The translations under genes were made by a program, and so were the position numbers. A stretch of DNA of 64,000 nucleotides, taken from Trogon surrucura. Lineage: Eukaryota; Chordata; Aves; Trogoniformes; Trogonidae. Every line of letters begins with the position of its first letter. Position 1 is the first letter of the stretch. The DNA is taken from positions 7,079,942 through 7,143,941 of the forward strand of contig CM036619.1 in the NCBI GenBank assembly GCA_020746105.1. Reading direction: 5' to 3'. The notes under the pieces were generated by a model. It ran no database searches and had not been told where the DNA came from. It saw nothing but the letters and a program-made list of their open reading frames with translations. Below, one piece after another: positions 57,618 through 64,000 of the stretch.

Positions 57618-58742
57618 ATCATAGAATCATAGAATCATAGAATGTTAGGGATTGGAAGGGACCTCGAAAGATCATCAAGTCCAATCCCCCTGCCAGAGCA
57701 GGAACGCCTCGATAATGCTACATAGGAACATGTCCAGGCAGGTCTTGAATGTCTCCAGAGAAGGAGACTCCACAGCCTCTCTGGGCAGCCTGTTCCAGTG
57801 TTCCGTCACCCTCACTGAGAAGAAGTTTCTTCTCGAGTTTAAGCAGAACCTCTTATGTTCCAGTTTCAGCCCATTACCCCTTGTCCTATCAGTGGTTGTC
57901 ACCGAGAAGAGCCTGGCTCCATCCTCGTGACACTCACCCTTGATATATTTGTAAACATTAATGAGGTCACCCCTCAGTCTCCTCTTCTCCAAACTAAAGA
58001 GCCCCAGCTCCTTCAGTCTTTTCTCATAAGGGAGATGCTCCACTCCCTTCATCATCCTAGTTGCCCTGTGCTGGACTCTCTCCAGCAGTTCCCTGTCTTT
58101 CTTGAACTGAGGGGCTCAGAACTGGACACAATATTCCAGATGTGGTCTCACCAGGGCAGAGTAGAGGGGAAGGAGAACCTCTCTCGACCTACTAACCACC
58201 CCCCTTCTAATACACCCCAGGATGCCATTGGCCTTCCTGGCCACAAGGGCACACTGCTGGCTCATGGTCATCCTGCTGTCCACCAAGACTCCCAGGTCCC
58301 TTTCCCCTACACTGCTCTCTAATAAGTCATTCCCCAACTTATACTGGAACCTGGGGTTGTTCCTACCCAGACGCAAGACCCTACATTTACCCTTGTTATA
58401 TTTCATTAAATTTTTCCCCGCCCAACGCTCCAGCCTGTCCAGGTCTCGCTGGATGGCAGCACAGCCTTCTGGTGTGTCAGCCACTCCTCCCAGCTTGGTG
58501 TCATCAGCAAATTTGCTGACAGTACTCTCTAGTCCCTCATCCAAGTCATCGATGAATATATTGAATAATACTGGTCCCAGTACTGACCCTTGAGGGACTC
58601 CACTGGATACAGGCCTCCAACCAGACTCCGTCCCATTGACCACGACTCTTTGGCTTCTTCCCGTTAACCAGTTCACAGTCCACCTCACTACCCGAGAGTC
58701 TAGACCACACTTCCTCAGTTTAGCAGACGTGGACTGCAATGG
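57618..58742 (-). mobile_element. Young CR1 copy of about 1.1 kb on minus strand
   Basis: It begins at the 3' terminus ATCATAGAATCATAGAATCATAGAATG and is 5'-truncated at about 58742 in the RT domain. It is the uninterrupted sister of copy A at 9.6-10.5 kb and shares [23 protein letters not shown]2 is almost intact. The low decay suggests recent insertion. Confidence 0.95.
57675..58739 (-). pseudogene. CR1 ORF2 C-terminal half, one in-frame stop
   Basis: The frame runs from the truncation point at 58739 to the ORF2 end at 57675 without a frameshift, 355 codons long. It is broken by a single stop at 58116-58118, where the family has Trp in the CVQFWAPQF motif (TGG to TGA). Upstream of it are [17 protein letters not shown] (residues 46-62) and [10 protein letters not shown] (76-85), the RT catalytic Asp pair. 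Downstream are [18 protein letters not shown] and [10 protein letters not shown]. The N-terminal half of RT, with the first catalytic Asp, and the endonuclease are missing through truncation, so it is inactive. Confidence 0.88.
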
Positions 58743-61700
58743 ATGATGACTTTATAAATGAGGGAGAAGTGTTTAACCAGAGCCTTGTGACTGTGGGTGA
58801 AAACAAGGTGGTGTATGTTCAGTTTAGGAACATAAATTTTGAATGTTTCAAGAAGAAGATTTTGTAGGTATGACATCCAAAGTATAGCTTTTTTTTAGTG
58901 AGGTTTGCAGAGTAATAGTGCCCTGAAATATCAGATCCTTCTTTGAATTACAGTTACTGGCTGAATCAGGACTAGATATCTTCAGTTTCAGATTACGCTG
59001 TTTCTAATCCTGACATAATTAAACAAATTGTTGAGTTAAGAGAGGAAATATTTGTGTAAAAAATAAAAAAAAGGGGGGGGGGCAAAACATATTTACGAAC
59101 AGCACAAACTGTGCTATGCGAGCACTTCAAAACTTTGAATATACTTTATCTTGACAACATTACTGTGAAGTAAGGAAGTGCTGTTAAATTTTAAGGGCAA
59201 AATCTAAATTACAGAAAGGCAAATGGTCAAAATTGAAAGTAAGCTAACTAATAAAAAAAATGCTTCAAAACCAACCAAATCAAGCAAACAAAAAAACCTA
59301 GAATAAATAGATCTCAGATGCTGATCTTTCTGGACTGCTCCTCTAATTTTTGTATTCTCTGCTTAATGTGTGTCTTTGGGACATTTTGGAGAGCAAAAAT
59401 GATCTTGATAACATACAGTCATGAGCTTTCTTGTATGTGGACTGAATGAGAAGACTGCCCTAGCTCTCCTGGACTTTAGGCACTAGACAGCTAACGCCTG
59501 ATCCTTCACCTGAATTGCATCACTACAACTGCTAGACATACTTAAGGTTGTTGAAGAAAGAACTGCTTTTTCGACATTTGTGCAGAGGAAATGTAATGAA
59601 GTCTTACTCTTAGTGACTCAGCTCTCTTGATCCTAAAACTGTAGTAATAGAAGGACCCTCTGAAGAATGCAACAGCTCTAAGAATAAGACAGAAGTGTTT
59701 GTTATTAAACAAAAAATGCACGTGAACACAGGAAATTTATGGGCTGACTTAAACCTTAGTCCATCCTGACCAGGAAATGTTTCTGTGAAAGAGGCGTGAT
59801 AATTAAACCCTGAGAAAGCAGAAGGTTGGTGCAATCATTTTCCTTTTTTTTTTTTTTTTGTTCTGAAGGTTTCATCCAGTTTTTCAAATCTAAATCCTTG
59901 TATTTTAGATCTGTTTCCTCTCACACATACATTGGATTCTAGCTTAAAATGTTCAATGATCTTGCTGCTAGTTCAAACATACATTTATTGCAAGGTTGTT
60001 CTTCATTGCACAAACTTCAGTATCTTCACACGCATAATTGAGATTTTAGCTAATATTCCCACCTACAAAATTCATGGTGATCCATACGCATATACACAAG
60101 GAGAAAAAAGGATTCTTAAAAGAAAAAAAATTATTAAGAAAATTAGCTACTATGAGGGATGAAAGTTACTGAAGTGCCCCCCTTCGTTTTGAGAATTATT
60201 TTTCTGAATATTATTGATGGACTATCCCCAACATACATCTCAGCTATTCAGCCTCCTAAGTCAGTGCACAGTTTCATTGATTTTGGTAGGATTTTGTGTT
60301 ACTGCATCCAGATGCAGAACTGGAGCCAAAGTCGGAATAGAGGGGACATTGATCCGTGATGGAATGGTGATTCCTGTTTCTGTGCTATTGAATCACATCA
60401 CGTTTGAAAGTCATCGAATTAAAATGAATATGCCTGCAAATAAATGTGAGGCTTTTGCAAACCGCAGCACAAAGTATGTCAAATTATGCTCTGAATGATT
60501 CAGCCAGAATTTCTAAATGACTCGGTCACACAATCTATAGAGTTTATAATTAAAAGTATGCAGGTGCATGAATATGGGTGCATTTTTCTCGGTTGTGCTC
60601 CAGAGACTTTTAAAGCCTCAGACATTACTAGAGATGTGCGGAATTAACCGTAAATAATTCAGGTAGCCTGAGAACCTCTGCATCTGCTGTTTTGCAGAGA
60701 ATCTGCATCTACTGCTATTAGCTTTCCTTCTACCCACTGCAATTATTTTCGAAGCAGCTCTTTGCTATTTAAATGTATGGCAGGTATTTGAAAGAAAAAC
60801 TCTTAAAATAAAAACCCTCAAAGATCCAGATGTGCTATCTTGTTTCTCCAAGATATGTCAATACATTATTTTGGGGTCACAGACTGATGTTATGTGACTC
60901 GAAATGTCAAACATGAGAAAAAAATAAATTACTTCTCAGCTTTGGATAGACAGTTCTCTTCTTATACGCAATATTCTATCTAAATTCTTGATTGCTTTAT
61001 AGAAGATCATGCCCCTAATAAAAGTGCTTCTTCTACTGCATTTTTGACATTGCTCTACTTTTTTTTTCTTTTCCCCACTTCAGTAAAACTGATTCATGCA
61101 GCACATTTCGTTCTCATATGCACTTAGTTATCCTGGAAGTATAACTGCAGGGAATTAGTTAAAATTAAAAAGTGCTAGCAACACAGAGCAAGTTATTATA
61201 AATACAAAAGAAAAAAAAAAAATTGAAAGAGAAGCTAACTATTCTGAGCTGAGTTCAGCTGTATGATCTAGTCTCTTGAGTAGAGATGGATGAAGTGTTT
61301 TTTGACCTAAATATTTCTGCTGAAAAATAGAGAATCATGTCAATCATATAAGCCATCTAAAAGTAGCATGAAATAATGATTTTTTATTTTAAGATTTTTA
61401 TAAGAATAATATTTTTGTAAGAAATTATTTTTACAATTGCAGTTGTGAAAGTAATTAGAGGCGAAAAAAATGCTTTTATTCTTTTACAACTCTTAAAATA
61501 AAATGCATTTTTACTCAGTTATAACTATGTTCCTACTTTTGAGAAAAGCATCGCAGTTTGTTTGGTTCAAAACATTTTTTTTTCAAGCACTGACACAAAA
61601 ACAGGTGTATATTATTTGCTCAGTTCTGCTCCTGTGTTTAAACAAGATCCCTAAGGACTTTGTATAGCCCAGATACCTTTTGGCTCCTTTTGACTCTCCA

Positions 61701-63940
61701 GTGCAGAATGAAATTTCGTTTAACTTCTTGGGCTGTTGGGTATTTCAGGAAAGAAAGATAATCTTGAGATGATATTCTGCAGTAGACTGCAGGTGATCTT
61801 TGCTCAAGTCCAAAGATGGTCTTAACATGGTATTGCCTGTTTGTAGTTGTACAATACCCACCAAAATATGACTTCTGTTGAATTATTGCATACCAAGTGA
61901 AGGCTGCTGCCTCTGACAGGTCTGGTCAACCACCTGTGGCTGACAGACCAACTCACAAACTCATTTTTCAGTGAGATGGCAGAGGAGTCCCTGCTGTGAG
62001 GAGGAATCTGTACACTGGCTTACTTCAAAGCACAAAAAGAGTGACACACTGCAGCCCCTAAGGAATAATTTTATCAACAGCTATACAACACATCAAAATA
62101 TGTTTACTATAAGTAAACAAAACTGCAATTGAAGAAGATTTAATCACTGCAGGGAAGACAAGCTTTCTATGTTGCTACTGGCATCCCGATGCTGTCCTTA
62201 ATAAAGCTTTGGACCTCACTTTCTACTGTTCATTTCTCTCTGTCTGTAAACCCTGTCACCAGTTTGTTTAAACACCTGTGTATGCTTCAGAATTAATTTC
62301 TTTTATCCAGTGGAAGGGACACGCACATGTGTCTGTCAAAGGTTTCCCATCACATTCACTCCTACTTGCTGTGATCTTCATAACTGCCTCTGAACTCTTC
62401 ATGTTGTTATGTTAGGTGCAAGGCAAGTGATGTTTCTTTATAAAGAAGGCCAGCTCTTTGTTAGGCGGTTCTTAAAACCTCTGATATCACCTGAACATTG
62501 ACTTTGTAAAGCCCACATATGAATCATGATACATTGCAATAAAATTCTACTAATATCCACTGAACTGCCAGTGTGCTGCATGGGTTGGTGATGCCACGGG
62601 AGCCAGGAGCTGAATGGGATCCTTGGGGGACTAGAGGGAGGGATGGGGGGACAGTCAGGAGCAGCCCCCAGCCCAGAGCATCAGGTACCTCTGTGGAGAT
62701 GCTGCAGCTACACAGAGCTACAAAGTGATACCATTTTTACACATTGAGAAGATTTGGTAATTTCTTTCCAAAGACCTAGATAAAGAGGAAGAGGTCCAAA
62801 AGTTATTTCCTTAGCAGAAACTGTTTGTTTTCCTGACAGAATTCCTTTCTGGAAGATAAAGTCATGAATCCACTTAATCTAGACAAAATAAACTGTTCTC
62901 CATTTTTCTCTATACTATAAAGTAGGTTTCATAGGATGTATTCTAGTTAGTATCTCCTAAATTAGGTTTCCCTTCAATGTGTATTCATCAATACTGTTGT
63001 AAGTTTTTTACACTTCTACACTTACTCAGTAGTTTTGTATATAAGCTTAATTGCACATCATCAATAAATGGAAATTTCCAAATATATCTATTTATCTTCA
63101 AAAACTTTAGGGTTTTCCAACATCATAAAGAAAAAATAAAACAATATGAGTGAGATTTTATGTGAGGGAACACGTGACCTATCTGGAAAACAAAAAAAAA
63201 AAACCCACAAATGGATCTATGAAACACAGAAGCCTTTAAAAAAAGGAATATGGACATTTAAGTATTTTCAAGTTCCTGGCTTGCAGCATCTTTATTTTGG
63301 TAAGCATTAATAACAAAAATGCACTGGCATTGTAAATCCCAGCAGAACTTGCAAACCTTGAATCAGAATACGTTTCCTTTTGTCTTTGCTGCAATAATGA
63401 GTATATATGGAAATAAATATCATATCTCTTCATTTCTGTTCTCTTGAAGTCTTTGAAGATTGGTGAGGGGGGAATTTAAGCTAGATGGCAGAGGTAATAA
63501 CATGTGCAGCTCCATAGTTCTAGGTTGTAGATGAGCTACTTATGTTATATGGGTGCATGCTGTAGGCAGGAGTCCACTGATTCAAGGTCAGGGAGTTTTC
63601 AGATCCCAGAGTTATTTCAGGTTGGACAAAGCATGTGCAAACACAAGTGCTAGATCAGAGAATGAGGTGATGGCATAGCTCAAGAAAAACTCTTTTTACA
63701 CCCAGGTCTTAACAACCTGACTGTGCTGATTTTCAACATCCCCTTTTGGAGAATTGTTGCTTCTGGAAAATCCTTGATTTGAATGAAACTATTCACATGG
63801 TAAAATCATAATCCACTAGGATTAGGCCTGGAGCCCAGACTTGAATGTTCTTTTGTGGCTCGCTGGAAATGAACTGCTGGGCCCTGTTACAAATGCACTA
63901 TCCTTTCTAGGCTGAACAAAGCCTGTCTGTACAAGAAGCA
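58743..63940. other. Anonymous DNA, no gene seen
   Basis: About 5.2 kb with no recognised gene or dispersed repeat. Simple sequences are an A-run joined to ten G at 59073-59082, a T-run at about 59845-59860 and A-runs near 61208 and 63191. A GC-richer patch lies at 62570-62710 (GGAGCCAGGAGCTGAATGGG to GGAGCAGCCCCCAGCCCAG). No open frame or promoter signal goes with it. The overlapping plus frames at 59932-60498 have no family match. Confidence 0.5.
59073..59082. repeat. G10 homopolymer beside an A-run
   Basis: The sequence AAATAAAAAAAAGGGGGGGGGGC is a simple homopolymer junction, prone to length error in sequencing. Confidence 0.9.
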
Positions 63941-64000
63941 TAGAATCGTTTTGGTTGGAGAAGACCTTTAAGACCATTGAGTCTATTGTAACAGTCCAAT
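63941..64000 (-). mobile_element. CR1 3' end entering at the right edge, minus strand
   Basis: CATAGAATCGTTTTGGTTGGAGAAGACCTTTAAGACCATTGAGTC is a CR1 terminus in antisense, of a type similar to the fragment at 41.5 kb. The body of the copy lies beyond the window. Confidence 0.85.

Noticed and set aside
1-64000. CRISPR array, phage, bacterial operon or defence system
   Set aside because: CR1 copies, splice-like signals, an avian LTR and microsatellites show vertebrate nuclear DNA. No regularly spaced repeats and no prokaryotic gene layout were found.

Overview
The window is vertebrate nuclear DNA, and almost certainly from a bird. It is AT-rich, non-operonic and nearly free of coding sequence. 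It is full of CR1 retrotransposon copies with the avian 3' end, an ATTCTATG/ATTCTGTG short tandem preceded by a GGTCCCTTCCAACC-type box. A degraded copy of a common avian ERVL-type LTR and a short tRNA-Ile-derived SINE with a CR1 tail are also present. tRNA-headed, CR1-tailed SINEs are best known from passerines, so a passerine is possible. High CR1 load and recent CR1 activity also occur in other lineages such as woodpeckers and hornbills, so I do not name an order. No standard protein-coding gene, rRNA, CRISPR array or bacterial-type feature was recognised.

Layout. 1-9.6 kb is mostly anonymous DNA with one CR1 3' end and a small CR1 tail. 9.6-10.5 kb is a CR1 copy split by a younger CR1 copy inserted in the same orientation. 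12-18 kb holds three more CR1 copies, a perfect 51-bp tandem duplication and a decayed tRNA-like repeat. The CR1 at 17.6 kb is almost identical to the inserted copy at 9.7 kb and lies in inverted orientation. 18-34 kb is mostly unique sequence with a well-formed orphan exon candidate at 25.6 kb, an old repeat with 45-base internal units at 27.5 kb and an unidentified LTR-like block near 30 kb. 34-42 kb holds an old CR1, a candidate terminal exon on the minus strand (34.9-35.5 kb, broken by a frameshift), the SINE at 38.8 kb, and an open 167-codon minus frame enclosing a spliceable exon candidate at 41.9-42.05 kb. 44-59 kb is the repeat-dense part, about half of it mobile-element sequence: an ERVL-type solo LTR, CR1 copies of about 1.0, 2.2, 1.0, 0.3 and 1.1 kb all on the minus strand, and a probable LTR at 54.5-55.5 kb. 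59-64 kb is anonymous DNA, with a CR1 3' end entering at the right edge.

How it works together. There is no operon or pathway. The biology visible here is the CR1 reverse transcriptase, its 5'-truncated offspring, and a SINE whose tail looks built to borrow that enzyme. Two young CR1 subfamilies can be told apart by the wording of their ORF2 C-termini, one being nested inside the other. The candidate exons rest on splice signals and open frames only. None could be matched to a known protein by eye, so they should be read as hypotheses. The window is either intergenic or deep inside a large intron.
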